From Streptomyces sp. MH60 (GTDB taxonomy: Bacteria > Actinomycetota > Actinomycetes > Streptomycetales > Streptomycetaceae): a DNA stretch of 64,000 nucleotides. Below the pieces are notes generated by a model. It had not been told where the DNA came from. It saw only the letters and a list, made by a program, of their open reading frames with translations, and searched no databases. This document shows positions 56,116-64,000 of the stretch, piece after piece (the stretch's first letter is position 1; each line of letters starts with the position of its first letter). The position numbers and the translations under genes are program-made. The stretch covers positions 1 through 64,000 of the forward strand of contig NZ_MULI01000023.1 of assembly GCF_002939385.1 (NCBI RefSeq), in the 5' to 3' direction.

Positions 56116-57438
56116 ATGGCGGACACCACGGGCAACACCTCAGACGTAGGCGTATCGGGCGGTGCCGACGCGGCCCCCCGGAAGTCCAGTTGGCGCTACA
56201 TCGGCCCCGGCATCGTCGTGGCGGCGACCGGTGTGGGCGCCGGCGACCTCGTGGCCACCCTCATCGCGGGCAGCAACTTCGGCTACACCCTGCTGTGGGC
56301 GGCGGTCATCGGCTGCCTGGTGAAGATCTCCCTCGCCGAGGCGTGCGGCCGCTGGCACCTGGCCACCGGCCGCACCCTCTTCGACGGCTGGGCGAGCATC
56401 GGCCCCTGGACCACGTGGTTCTTCGCGATCTACGCCGTGATCTGGGGCTTCGTCTACGGCGCCGCGGCGATGTCGTCCAGCGCCCTGCCGCTGCAAGCGC
56501 TCTTCCCGGACGTGATGGACCTCGAATGGTGGGGCATCGCCTGCGGCCTGGTGGGCCTGGTCTTCGTCTGGTTCAACAAGTACGACGTCTTCGAGAAGGT
56601 CATGACGGTCCTGGTGGGCGTCATGTTCGTGGTGACGGTGTACCTGGCGGTCCGTGTCACGCCCCACCTGGGCGACGCCTTCGCCGGACTCCTGCCGGTC
56701 CTCCCGGACGAGAAGGACTCGGTCCTCAACACCCTGGGCCTGATCGGCGGCGTGGGCGGCACCATCACGCTGGCCGCGTACGGCTACTGGGTCAACGCCA
56801 AGGGCTGGACCAACACCGGCTGGATGAAGGTCATGCGCCTGGACAACCGGGTCGCCTACGCCACCACCGGCATCTTCGTCGTCGCGATGCTCTTCGTCGG
56901 CGCCGAGCTGCTCCACTCGGCCAACATCGCGATCGCCAGCGGCGACAAGGGCCTGATCCAGCTCGGCGACGTCCTGGAGCAGCAGTACGGCACGGCGACC
57001 GGCAAGCTCTTCCTGATCGGCTTCTTCGCCACCAGCTTCACCTCGCTGATCGGCGTCTGGCACGGCGTGAGCCTGATGTTCGCCGACTTCCTGGCCCGCC
57101 GCCGCGGCGAGCGCGAGGCGCGGGGCGACGAACTGGCCTCGGGCCGCCGCGAACGCTCCTGGGCCTTCCGCGCCTACCTGCTGTGGCTCACCTTCCCGCC
57201 CATCATCCTGCTCTTCCAGGACGAGCCCTTCCGCCTGATCATCATCTACGGCGTCCTGGGCGCCGCCTTCATGCCCTTCCTCGCCCTCACCCTGATGTGG
57301 CTCCTCAACTCCTCCCGCACCCCGCGCGAATGGCGCAACGGCAGCCTCAGCAACGGCATGCTCACCGTCGCCGGGCTGCTGTTCCTCGTCCTGTGCGTCA
57401 AGCAGGTCTGGGACCAGCCGTGGTCGGAGTTCTTCTGA
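56116..57438 (+). CDS. Nramp-like metal transporter lacking canonical DPGN and MPH motifs
   Basis: The 440-residue membrane protein has about 11 helices and aligns with the Nramp fold (YIGPGIVVAATGVGAGDLVATLIAGSNFGYTLLWA, residues 29-63). In helix 1 the metal-binding DPGN of Mn/Fe transporters reads GAGD, and in helix 6 the MPH motif is not found (GGTITLAAYGYWVNAKG near 217). Transport of another ion such as Mg2+, or a non-metal role, is therefore likely. No ribosome-binding site precedes ATG 56116; an upstream in-frame region is repeat-derived and not credible. Confidence 0.82.
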   Translation: MADTTGNTSDVGVSGGADAAPRKSSWRYIGPGIVVAATGVGAGDLVATLIAGSNFGYTLLWAAVIGCLVKISLAEACGRWHLATGRTLFDGWASIGPWTTWFFAIYAVIWGFVYGAAAMSSSALPLQALFPDVMDLEWWGIACGLVGLVFVWFNKYDVFEKVMTVLVGVMFVVTVYLAVRVTPHLGDAFAGLLPVLPDEKDSVLNTLGLIGGVGGTITLAAYGYWVNAKGWTNTGWMKVMRLDNRVAYATTGIFVVAMLFVGAELLHSANIAIASGDKGLIQLGDVLEQQYGTATGKLFLIGFFATSFTSLIGVWHGVSLMFADFLARRRGEREARGDELASGRRERSWAFRAYLLWLTFPPIILLFQDEPFRLIIIYGVLGAAFMPFLALTLMWLLNSSRTPREWRNGSLSNGMLTVAGLLFLVLCVKQVWDQPWSEFF

Positions 57439-57567
57439 GCGCCGCCGTGCCCCGCGGCCTGCCTGCCCGGCCCCTGGTTTGCCCTCCATGCTGCACCCGA
57501 GTACCTGGTCCCGCTCTCGTCCACCCCCTAGACAAGAACACTGCACCGTCGCGCGTGATGAGGACTT

Positions 57568-58851
57568 ATGTACGCTCTTGGCAAAGCTGCACGTTCCAAG
57601 GTCGACAACGGTCGTACAGCGGACCGGACTTCCGGTTCCGGGACGGGTAGCCCGCTTCGGAGCCTGCCCGCCATGCAGGGAGCAGTGGGCAACAACGCTG
57701 TCGTGCAGACCCTGCGCCAGGCCGGACACCCGTGGGCCCGGACGGCGCACCGGCACGGTGCGGGCAGCGGCCCTCGGACGGGTCAGCCCCCGGTCCAGCG
57801 CTCCGTCGTCCAGCGGTCACCGGCGGGCGGCGTCGTGCAGCGCGCGCCCCAGGAGCGGGTGGTCTCCGCCAAGGCACACGCACGCCTCGCCAAGGCCACC
57901 GAGGCCATTCAGAACACGAAGCGGCTCGGCATCCCGAACTCGGGGAACCAGCAGCGGGCGCTGGCGTCCACCTTGTTCAACTCGGCCCTGCGCATGCAGG
58001 TCATGCGCAACAACGGCTTCTGGGACCTGAGCCGCGTCGGTGAGGTCAGCCCCAGTGACCTGACCGCCGCGAAGGCGCTGTACGCCCAGGGTGGCAACTG
58101 CGGCGAGAACGCGGCCTTCGCCTTCTCGTACCTGAGGCAGTACGCCCCGGGCGAATACCTCCGGCAGGCCTCGACCGCCGGTCTGGACCACGCCTTCGTC
58201 CTCATCGGCGACAAGAACGAACCGGACTCGGAGTGGGCCGTCGCCGACCCCTGGCCCACCAATTCGAAGGCGTGCCTGTGGGACGAGCACTTCGCCTACA
58301 CCCAGGACCGATCGAAGATCAACGTGGAGGAGGAGCGGCTGGCGGACGGCCGCGACACCGTCTCCACCCTCAAGGATCTGATCAAGCTCAACCCGGCCGG
58401 TGAGTTCGTGGCCAAGTGGGACTTGAGCCGCCTCAAGGGCCAGACGGTCGATTCGCTCCACCAGGCGCTGCAGCAAGGCGGCATCGCCGTCGACCCCGCG
58501 TTGGACAAGGGCGACGCGGTGCTGAAGGGGCTCCAGGAGGTCGCCGGCTCGGACACGAGCAAGGCGCCGGGCTGGTCGCCGATGCAGCTAGAGTTGTGGT
58601 GCGTGAGCCAGGTGGACCGCGCGGTGCTGGACAAGGTGCTTCGCGCACAGGATGCCAAGCCGGACGTCGTCAACGACGGAATCAACTCGGCGCGCGCGGC
58701 CGCCGGGGGCAAGTACTGGGTGTGGGACCACGCGGACAGTACCCGCTCGGGCGCCGCGCGCCAGCACGTCACCGGCGCCGACCGCCGTCCCGTCGCGGGT
58801 GCGGACCACAGTGACACGACAGCCGATGCCGATGCGATGGATATCTCGTGA
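57568..58851 (+). CDS. candidate exported toxin/effector with papain-like Cys-His-Asp triad
   Basis: The 427-residue protein starts with a motif LPAMQGAVGNNAVVQTLR (33-50), like the LQRxxGNAAV element found at the N-terminus of many actinobacterial exported toxins and contractile-injection-associated proteins. Repeated VQR units follow (PPVQRSVVQRSP, VVQRAP, 75-94). The middle carries a likely YopT/C58-type cysteine protease or related papain-like core: Cys178 in GGNCGENAA, His208 in LDHAFVLIG and Asp227 in WAVADPWP. No signal peptide or membrane helix is seen. GAGGA lies 4 bases before ATG 57568. Its stop overlaps the next gene. Substrate and export route are unknown. Confidence 0.7.
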   Translation: MYALGKAARSKVDNGRTADRTSGSGTGSPLRSLPAMQGAVGNNAVVQTLRQAGHPWARTAHRHGAGSGPRTGQPPVQRSVVQRSPAGGVVQRAPQERVVSAKAHARLAKATEAIQNTKRLGIPNSGNQQRALASTLFNSALRMQVMRNNGFWDLSRVGEVSPSDLTAAKALYAQGGNCGENAAFAFSYLRQYAPGEYLRQASTAGLDHAFVLIGDKNEPDSEWAVADPWPTNSKACLWDEHFAYTQDRSKINVEEERLADGRDTVSTLKDLIKLNPAGEFVAKWDLSRLKGQTVDSLHQALQQGGIAVDPALDKGDAVLKGLQEVAGSDTSKAPGWSPMQLELWCVSQVDRAVLDKVLRAQDAKPDVVNDGINSARAAAGGKYWVWDHADSTRSGAARQHVTGADRRPVAGADHSDTTADADAMDIS

Positions 58852-59324
58852 CGATGCCCATGCCCACACCCGAAGCCGGTCCGGTCTTCGTTCCCGGACC
58901 GCCGGTCCGTCCCACCCAGCGGCTGCTGGAATGGCTCAACGAGACGGCCGGCACCGCACCCGGCCGACTCGTCCGGCTGCCCGTGGAGATCAGGCTCGAC
59001 GCGCAGCGCCTGGGCATCGACGCCGCCGTGCTCGGGGTCGGCACGAGCGAGGACGACGGCCCCGACTCGATCCGGCTCACGCTGAACGACGGGGCCATGG
59101 GAGTGCCGTTGGCCGGCCGGGTCCGCGCGCTCTGCCCGCCCGGCGGACACGACTGCGTCGTCTGGCTCGACGGCTACTGGGGACTGCCGGGAGGCGCCTT
59201 CTCCCAGACGCCGCGACCCGAGGCCGACGGCGCCATCCGGGCCGTGTTCTCCCCGGTGAGCGTGGGCGACGCGGTCACCCCCGGCCGGCGCCCCGAGGAC
59301 GTACACGCCCTCGTCGAGCAGTAA
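58848..59324 (+). CDS. hypothetical partner of the Cys-protease-like protein, possible immunity protein
   Basis: The 158-residue cytoplasmic protein starts at GTG 58848, overlapping the upstream stop (GTGA), or at ATG 58854. It has a Pro-rich start, a helix (PTQRLLEWLNETAG) and a beta-rich body with VRLPVEIRLDAQRLGIDAA and a Cys/His segment CPPGGHDCVVWLDGYWG near 98-114. No named family is recognised. Tight coupling to a likely toxin is the usual arrangement for an immunity protein or a dedicated chaperone; this is inferred from position only. Confidence 0.65.
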   Translation: MTMPMPTPEAGPVFVPGPPVRPTQRLLEWLNETAGTAPGRLVRLPVEIRLDAQRLGIDAAVLGVGTSEDDGPDSIRLTLNDGAMGVPLAGRVRALCPPGGHDCVVWLDGYWGLPGGAFSQTPRPEADGAIRAVFSPVSVGDAVTPGRRPEDVHALVEQ

Positions 59325-59346
59325 CTTCCGCCGCGCCGAGCCGAGC

Positions 59347-59378
59347 GGCCCCCGTCCGCGGGACAGCGGGCAGGGGCC
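59347..59378. terminator. hairpin between the convergent hypothetical and chitinase genes
   Basis: GGCCCC (59347-59352) pairs with GGGGCC (59373-59378) around an inner GC-rich stem. The gap between the two stop codons is 93 bases. Confidence 0.45.
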
Positions 59379-59417
59379 GGGGTCGGGTCGCGGCAGGATC
59401 AGCCGGGTCGGTCGGGG

Positions 59418-61127
59418 CTACGGCAGCGCGTGCACGTGTGCCCCCACCGCGCTCGACCAGCCGTTGCCCGCCGTCGCGTCCCAGTTGGTGGACCAGGTCA
59501 TCGCGCCCCGCAGGTCGGGGTACGTCCTCGACGGCTTGAAGGAGCCGCAGTCGGTCGCCTTGGTGAGGCAGTCCAGGGCGGCGTTGACCACCGACGGGGA
59601 GACGTAGCCGCCGCCCGCCGCGCGGGTGGAGGCCGGCAGGCCCAGGCCGACCTGGGACGGGGCGAGGCCGCCCTCCAGCTGGATGCAGGCCAGGGCGGTG
59701 AGGAAGTCGACCGTGCCCTGGGCGTACACCTTGCCGTCGCAGCCCAGCATCGTGCCGCTGTTGTAGTACTGCATGTTGACGACCGTGAGGATGTCCTTCA
59801 CGTTCAGCGCCGTCTGGAAGTAGCCGCCCTGCGTCGACTGCATGTCGATCGTCTGCGGGGCCATGGTCAGGATCATGTCCGGGCCGGCCTTGGCCGACAG
59901 GGCACGCAGGGCCTGGGTCATGTAGGTCGGGTTGAGACCGTTCTCCAGGTCGATGTCGACGCCGTCGAAGCCGTACTCCTGCATGACCGAGTACACGGAG
60001 TTCGCGAAGTTCGTCGCGGAGGCGGAGCTGTTCACCGAGACGGTGCCCTTCTCGCCGCCCACCGAGATGATGACCTTCTTGCCCGCGGCCTGCTTGGCGC
60101 GCACGTCCGCCTTGAACTGGTCGACGGTGTAGCCGCCGAGCCCGGCCGAGTCCAGGTTGAAGGTCACGGCGCCCGGCGTCGTGGTCGCGTCCGCGAAGGC
60201 CACCGCGATGATGTCGTACGCGGACGGCACGTCGGAGATCTTCTGGACCGTCGCCCCGTTGTTGAAGTTCTGCCAGTAGCCGGTCACCGCGTGTTTGGGC
60301 AGGTCGCCGCCGTTCCCGCCGTCGTCCGGCGCCGTGGTGCGGGCCGTGACCGCCGCCGACTTCGCGGACTCACCGGCCGCGTTCGTGGCCGTGACCTGGA
60401 AGGAGTACGAGGTCGAGGCCGCCAGGCCGGTCACCGTCGCCGAGGTGCCGGTCACCGCGGTCACCCTCGTGCCGTCGCGGTAGATGGTGTAGCCGGTGGC
60501 GCCCGAGACCGTGTTCCAGGTGAGGGACGCGGAATTCGGGGTCGTACCGGAGACCTTCAGGCCGGCCGGGGCCGACGGGACCGTGGGATCGGGGTCCCCG
60601 TTGCCGCCACCGCCGTCGGGGCCGAAGACGGACAGGTCGTCGACGTAGTACGCCGACTGCCCGTACCAGCCGTGCGTGTACACCGTCACGGAGGTCGTCG
60701 AGGAGCCGGTGCTGAAGGTGGTCTTCAGCTGCTTCCAGGAGGCCGAGTCAGGGGTCCAGGTCGACACGTCCGTCGTACCCGTGCCCGTCACGCCCAGGTA
60801 GGAGTACCCGCCCTGCACCCACGCGCTCAGCGTGTACGTCGAGTTGGGCTTCACCGCGACGCTCTGCGCACAGCGGGCGTTGTCCTGCCCCGCCGGAGTG
60901 GCCTTCAGCGCGGCCGAGCCCGCGTGCGCCGGGGAGGCGACGGTGGTGCCGCTGTTCGCCGAGCAGGTCCAGTTGCTCAGCCCGGACTCGAAACCGGCGT
61001 TCTTGGCGTTGTTGACGTCGGCGGCCGATGCCGGGCCGACGGCCGTGAACGCGAGGGCCAGGGCGGCGGTGACGGCGCCCGTCAAGGAGCCGAGACGTCT
61101 TCCGTGCCGTCTGCGTACGGGGTCCAC
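59418..61127 (-). CDS. chiA: secreted GH18 chitinase with carbohydrate-binding and FnIII domains
   Basis: The enzyme hydrolyses chitin outside the cell. The 569-residue precursor has a basic signal peptide (RRRHGRR, hydrophobic core, cut near ASA-AD at 35), a carbohydrate-binding module (about 38-165), an FnIII domain (about 176-265) and a GH18 barrel (about 280-569). The catalytic signature DGVDIDLE gives proton donor Glu395 with Asp391/Asp393 in support; the substrate-assisting QYYNSG follows. GTG 61127 is chosen for GGAGG 5 bases upstream. A DasR-like site and TTGACA lie upstream. The short second-half loops suggest an exo- or processive-type bacterial subfamily B enzyme, which I cannot confirm. 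Confidence 0.93.
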   Translation of the reverse strand: MDPVRRRHGRRLGSLTGAVTAALALAFTAVGPASAADVNNAKNAGFESGLSNWTCSANSGTTVASPAHAGSAALKATPAGQDNARCAQSVAVKPNSTYTLSAWVQGGYSYLGVTGTGTTDVSTWTPDSASWKQLKTTFSTGSSTTSVTVYTHGWYGQSAYYVDDLSVFGPDGGGGNGDPDPTVPSAPAGLKVSGTTPNSASLTWNTVSGATGYTIYRDGTRVTAVTGTSATVTGLAASTSYSFQVTATNAAGESAKSAAVTARTTAPDDGGNGGDLPKHAVTGYWQNFNNGATVQKISDVPSAYDIIAVAFADATTTPGAVTFNLDSAGLGGYTVDQFKADVRAKQAAGKKVIISVGGEKGTVSVNSSASATNFANSVYSVMQEYGFDGVDIDLENGLNPTYMTQALRALSAKAGPDMILTMAPQTIDMQSTQGGYFQTALNVKDILTVVNMQYYNSGTMLGCDGKVYAQGTVDFLTALACIQLEGGLAPSQVGLGLPASTRAAGGGYVSPSVVNAALDCLTKATDCGSFKPSRTYPDLRGAMTWSTNWDATAGNGWSSAVGAHVHALP

Positions 61128-61187
61128 TGCTGCCTCCGGGGGTGAGGTGGGGCGGAATGGGGGACGGTGGCCACCGCTGACGTACAA

Positions 61188-61214
61188 GGTGGTCCAGACC
61201 AATTGAAGTGTCAA
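61188..61214 (-). promoter_or_regulatory. chitinase promoter with DasR-responsive element
   Basis: On the minus strand a perfect -35 TTGACA (61214-61209) is followed by ATTGGTCTGGACCACC (61203-61188). This matches the DasR consensus ACTGGTCTAGACCACT at 13 of 16 positions and contains TGGTCCAGACCA, the repeat known from Streptomyces chitinase promoters. DasR would repress until GlcN-6-phosphate appears. Confidence 0.8.
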
Positions 61215-61299
61215 GAGGTAGGTACGGACCAGGTTCGCCGCCCGGAGGGCGCGGCCGACTCGCCCTCGAAAATGCTCAACCTGCCCCGGTTTGACGCAC

Positions 61300-61314
61300 C
61301 TTGTGCAACACAAG
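61300..61314. promoter_or_regulatory. CTTGTG-CAA-CACAAG dyad upstream of the tad locus
   Basis: Six-base perfect arms around CAA lie in the 326-base divergent gap between the chitinase and the tad genes, just after a TTGACG sequence (61291-61296). A TACAGT element occurs near 61364-61369 as a possible -10. The regulator is unknown. Confidence 0.4.
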
Positions 61315-61453
61315 TTGTTCCACAGCTACAGAAACGCTGTTCTCCGGTCACAGACGCGTGGATACAGTGCTCAGGTAGTCACGCAGTGAAGTCATCCGGG
61401 TGTGCCGGAGTAACACCGGCGGACCGACGGGCATGGGAGACGGGGAGCCGCGC

Positions 61454-62392
61454 GTGCCAACTGCCATTGCCGTGACCAGTGCCGACATGGCACTGCCGCC
61501 GCAGGACGAACGGACGCTGCCCGCGGCCGTGCTCCAGGACGTCGACCGGCGCCCCCTGGAACACGTGCTGGCCGAGCTCCAGACGCTGGTGGACCAGCAC
61601 GGACACGTGATCGTGGTGTGCTCCCAGGCCGTCCCGGCGGGTGTGGAACGACGCCTGCACACCGTCCGCGCCCTCCTGGAGACCGACCGCATCGCCCTGT
61701 TCCGGCCATCCCTGCCACCGCTCGGGATCGCCGTACTGGCCAGGCAGTTGCGCCAGTTGGCCTCCTGCGACCTCAGCCCCGGCGTCCTCGCCTCCGCCGG
61801 CCGGCTGCTCACCCACTACATCCACGCCGGCGCCCTGCTCGGCTCCGTCGCCCGGCTCGACCACGTCCCCGTGACCCTGAAGGCGCACGCCAGATCCTGG
61901 GTGCCCGGCAGCCAGTTCGGCGTCGTCGCCCACCCCGTGCCGCAACTGGTGAAGGTGGCACCCGAAGCCGCCCTGGACGGACCCGAGTTCGGCACCTGGC
62001 TGCTGGTCGCCAAGGGGCAGCTCGCCGCCGACTGGGTCACCGGCACCCTCGCCCCCTCCTGGCGGGTGCAGGGGCTGCGCGAGACGGCGCTGCCCGCGGA
62101 GTCCGCCGCATGGTGGGGCACGGGACGGCTGACCGAGTTCTGCGCGTACCTCCCCGACCTCTCGGTCCTCTACCAACTGGTCACGTCCGTACGGCGGAGC
62201 GCCTGCCACTGGTGCGGCATCGACGTCATCGGAGACCGCTGCGTGTTCTGCTCCGCGACACCACCGGTGTACGACGACGGCAGCGGTGGCGGGAGGGGCG
62301 GCGGGCGCGGCAGTGGCGGGGACCGGGCGCTGGACCACCGCCGCGATCCCGCCCTCGGCCGCCGCCGTGAGAGACGGGCCCTGACTGGGTAG
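61454..62392 (+). CDS. conserved hypothetical protein at the start of the Tad locus
   Basis: The 312-residue protein has no signal peptide and no recognised enzyme motif. A zinc-ribbon-like Cys set (SACHWCGIDVIGDRCVFCSA, near 256-275) lies near the C-terminus, followed by a Gly/Arg tail. GTG 61454 is chosen for GGGGAG 6 bases upstream; ATG 61433 is in frame but weaker. It precedes CpaB- and CpaE-like genes in the same direction, which suggests a role in pilus assembly or its control. Confidence 0.75.
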   Translation: MPTAIAVTSADMALPPQDERTLPAAVLQDVDRRPLEHVLAELQTLVDQHGHVIVVCSQAVPAGVERRLHTVRALLETDRIALFRPSLPPLGIAVLARQLRQLASCDLSPGVLASAGRLLTHYIHAGALLGSVARLDHVPVTLKAHARSWVPGSQFGVVAHPVPQLVKVAPEAALDGPEFGTWLLVAKGQLAADWVTGTLAPSWRVQGLRETALPAESAAWWGTGRLTEFCAYLPDLSVLYQLVTSVRRSACHWCGIDVIGDRCVFCSATPPVYDDGSGGGRGGGRGSGGDRALDHRRDPALGRRRERRALTG

Positions 62393-62470
62393 GCCCGTAG
62401 CGCCCCGTCCGCCCGCCCCAGTCCGTCCGTCCGCCCGGACATCCGACCCCCCAATGAGGTTGCACGGCCC

Positions 62471-63178
62471 ATGAACTCCCGTCAGCGCCGCGGCGTCATC
62501 CTGCTCCTCCTCTCGGTCCTCTGCGCCCTCGGCGCCTTCGCCGGCGTGCTGTCCGTCATCAACGACGTGAAGTCCAAGGTCGGCCCCGAGGTGGCCGCGT
62601 ACCGGGTGAGGAGCGACATCGAGCCCTACACGCAGCTCGGCGCCGCGCAGTTCGAGAAGATCGAGATGCCCGAGCGCTGGCTGTCCGAGAACGCCGTCAC
62701 CGACCTGTCCCAGGTCCGCGGGAAGATAGCCGTGACCAGGCTGAAGGCCGGCTCGCTGCTCCAGAGCGACATGATCGTCGACACACCCGCCCTGCGGCCC
62801 GGACAGCAGGAGGTCGCCATCATGATCGACGCGGCGACCGGTGTCGCCGGGAAGATCACCCCGGGCTCCGCCGTCAACGTGTACGCCACCTTCGAGGGCC
62901 CCCGCGAGGGCGACCCCGACCAGTCGAAGATCATCGTGACCAACGCCAAGGTCATCGACGTCGGCGAACTCACCTCACTGGAGCCCGACGAGGACAGCCG
63001 CGACCGCGAGCCCACCGACGCCGTCCCCATCACCTTCGCCCTGTCCACCATCGACGCCCAGCGCATCACCTACGCCGAGTCGTTCGCCCGGCGCGTCCGG
63101 CTCGCGCTGGTGGCCCCCGGCGGCGACACCGACGTCCCCGACCAGGACCGGACGTACGAACTCGCGAAGGACAAGTGA
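62471..63178 (+). CDS. Flp pilus assembly protein CpaB/RcpC-like
   Basis: The 235-residue protein has one N-terminal transmembrane helix (GVILLLLSVLCALGAFAGVLSVI, 8-30) and a SAF domain (about 40-105: AAYRVRSDIEPYTQLGAAQFEKIEMPERWL, KIAVTRLKAGSLLQSDMI). An RcpC-type domain follows (EVAIMIDAATGVAGKITPGSAVNVYATF). CpaB works at the cell wall or membrane in pilus biogenesis. It lies between a hypothetical gene and the CpaE-like gene, 8 bases from the latter. Confidence 0.85.
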   Translation: MNSRQRRGVILLLLSVLCALGAFAGVLSVINDVKSKVGPEVAAYRVRSDIEPYTQLGAAQFEKIEMPERWLSENAVTDLSQVRGKIAVTRLKAGSLLQSDMIVDTPALRPGQQEVAIMIDAATGVAGKITPGSAVNVYATFEGPREGDPDQSKIIVTNAKVIDVGELTSLEPDEDSRDREPTDAVPITFALSTIDAQRITYAESFARRVRLALVAPGGDTDVPDQDRTYELAKDK

Positions 63179-63185
63179 GAGCCGC

Positions 63186-64000
63186 ATGGCCACGAGGATC
63201 CTCCCGGCAGTCGGCGACCCGGACGCCGTACGGTCCCTCACGACGCTGCTCAGCCAGCTCCCGGACGCCGAACCGGTCGCCCCGGTCGCCGACTCCACCC
63301 AGCTCGTCGACACCCTCGCCCGGCTCGCCGCCGAGTCGGTCGACGAACTGCCCGAGGTCGTGATCGTCCACGAGCGCGTCGGACCGGTCCCGGCCCTGGA
63401 GCTGATCCGCGAGGTCGCCCTCCGCTTCCCGGCCGTCGGCGTCATCCTCGTCACCTCCGACCCCGGCCCCGGTCTCTTCCAGGCCGCCATGGACCACGGC
63501 GCCCGCGGCCTGGTCGCCCTCCCGCTCGGCTACGAGGAACTCGCCAGCCGCGTCCAGGCGGTGGCCCAGTGGTCGGTGGGCGTACGCCGGCACCTCGGCG
63601 GCACCGTCGACGTGTACACCGGAGCGGGCGGCACCGTCGTCACCGTCAGCGGCGCCAAGGGCGGCGTGGGCGCCACCCTGACCGCCGTCCAACTCGCCCT
63701 GGCGGCCCAGGCGTCCGGCCGGTCCACCGCCCTGCTGGACATGGACCTGCAGACCGGCGACGTCGCCTCCTACCTGGACGTCCAGTTCCGCCGCTCCGTG
63801 GCCGACCTGGCCGCCATCACGGACCTCTCCCCGCGCGTCCTGGCCGACGCCGTCTTCCGCCACGACAGCGGCCTGGCCCTGCTGCTCGCCCCCGGCGAGG
63901 GCGAACGCGGCGAGGAGGTCACCGACCGCGCCGCCCGCCAGATCGTCGCCGCCCTGCGCTCCCGGTACGAGGTCGTCGTCATCGACTGCGGCGCCCAGCT
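63186..64000 (+). CDS. CpaE/TadZ-like pilus localisation ATPase (cut by window edge)
   Basis: The first 271 codons from ATG 63186 are present and the frame is open to the right edge. Residues 1-140 form a receiver-like domain (EVVIVHERVGPVPALELIREVALRFPAVGVILVTSD). A MinD/ParA-like domain follows with SGAKGGVGATLTAVQLALAAQ (near 155-175) and DMDLQTGDVASYLD (near 183). The deviant Walker A has Ala in place of the phosphate-binding Lys (KGGVGAT), as in atypical TadZ proteins. It would place the pilus machine at the membrane. TadA-C should follow outside the window. Confidence 0.82.
   Translation, partial: MATRILPAVGDPDAVRSLTTLLSQLPDAEPVAPVADSTQLVDTLARLAAESVDELPEVVIVHERVGPVPALELIREVALRFPAVGVILVTSDPGPGLFQAAMDHGARGLVALPLGYEELASRVQAVAQWSVGVRRHLGGTVDVYTGAGGTVVTVSGAKGGVGATLTAVQLALAAQASGRSTALLDMDLQTGDVASYLDVQFRRSVADLAAITDLSPRVLADAVFRHDSGLALLLAPGEGERGEEVTDRAARQIVAALRSRYEVVVIDCGAQ

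Overview
The window reads as chromosomal DNA from a Streptomyces or a close relative. The DNA is very GC-rich and codons end almost always in G or C. Signature genes include mycothiol S-conjugate amidase, a sortase-E-type LAxTG protein, a Streptomyces-type HutH, GTP-dependent PEP carboxykinase, a NarGHJI nitrate reductase, a GH18 chitinase with a DasR-like site, and a Tad/Flp pilus locus. From memory the gene order resembles the hutH - narGHJI - pckG - chiA part of the Streptomyces coelicolor core chromosome; I could not check this. No rRNA, tRNA, CRISPR array, transposase or phage gene was seen.

Layout. 1-6.9 kb: crotonase, GGDEF protein behind a degenerate tandem repeat, hutH (promoter suggests a leaderless mRNA), small wall-anchored protein, L,D-transpeptidase lipoprotein. 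6.9-9.9 kb: XRE/MmyB-type regulator divergent from a zinc alcohol dehydrogenase, then an NmrA-like protein. 10.1-16.8 kb: narGHJI, with every gene junction overlapping. 16.8-20.2 kb: aldo/keto reductase and divergent TetR regulator with two operator copies, then a small decayed patch (frameshifted gene, DUF4291, truncated DUF6247). 20.4-26.3 kb: msrA, metB, sigma-like protein with a small membrane partner, MarR, threonine dehydratase. 26.4-30.7 kb: DrrAB-type exporter, greA, DUF4307, mca. 30.8-34.0 kb: membrane-anchored NTPase/TPR protein. 34.2-40.0 kb: purine degradation (xdhABC plus guanine deaminase) behind a leader with two tiny ORFs. 40.1-48.2 kb: YyaL-type thioredoxin-domain protein, Mut7-C RNase-like protein, hemolysin III, pckG, small proteins, alanine-type aminotransferase.

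48.3-55.3 kb holds the most interesting metabolic locus: an N-acyl-D-amino-acid deacylase, a PLP D-amino-acid deaminase, a KDG-type sugar kinase, an IclR regulator, RidA and a GntP permease around one divergent promoter. Together these steps would convert N-acetyl-D-glucosaminate (the C1-oxidised product of chitin LPMOs) to 2-keto-3-deoxygluconate 6-phosphate, acetate and ammonia. A chitinase with a DasR-like site lies about 4 kb beyond, so chitin use is a plausible theme. Plain D-amino-acid catabolism is the alternative.

55.4-59.3 kb: hypothetical protein, Nramp-like transporter lacking the usual metal motifs, and a candidate toxin/immunity pair in which a protein with an export-associated N-terminal motif carries a Cys-His-Asp papain-like triad. 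59.4-64 kb: chitinase, then the start of a Tad pilus locus that runs off the right edge.
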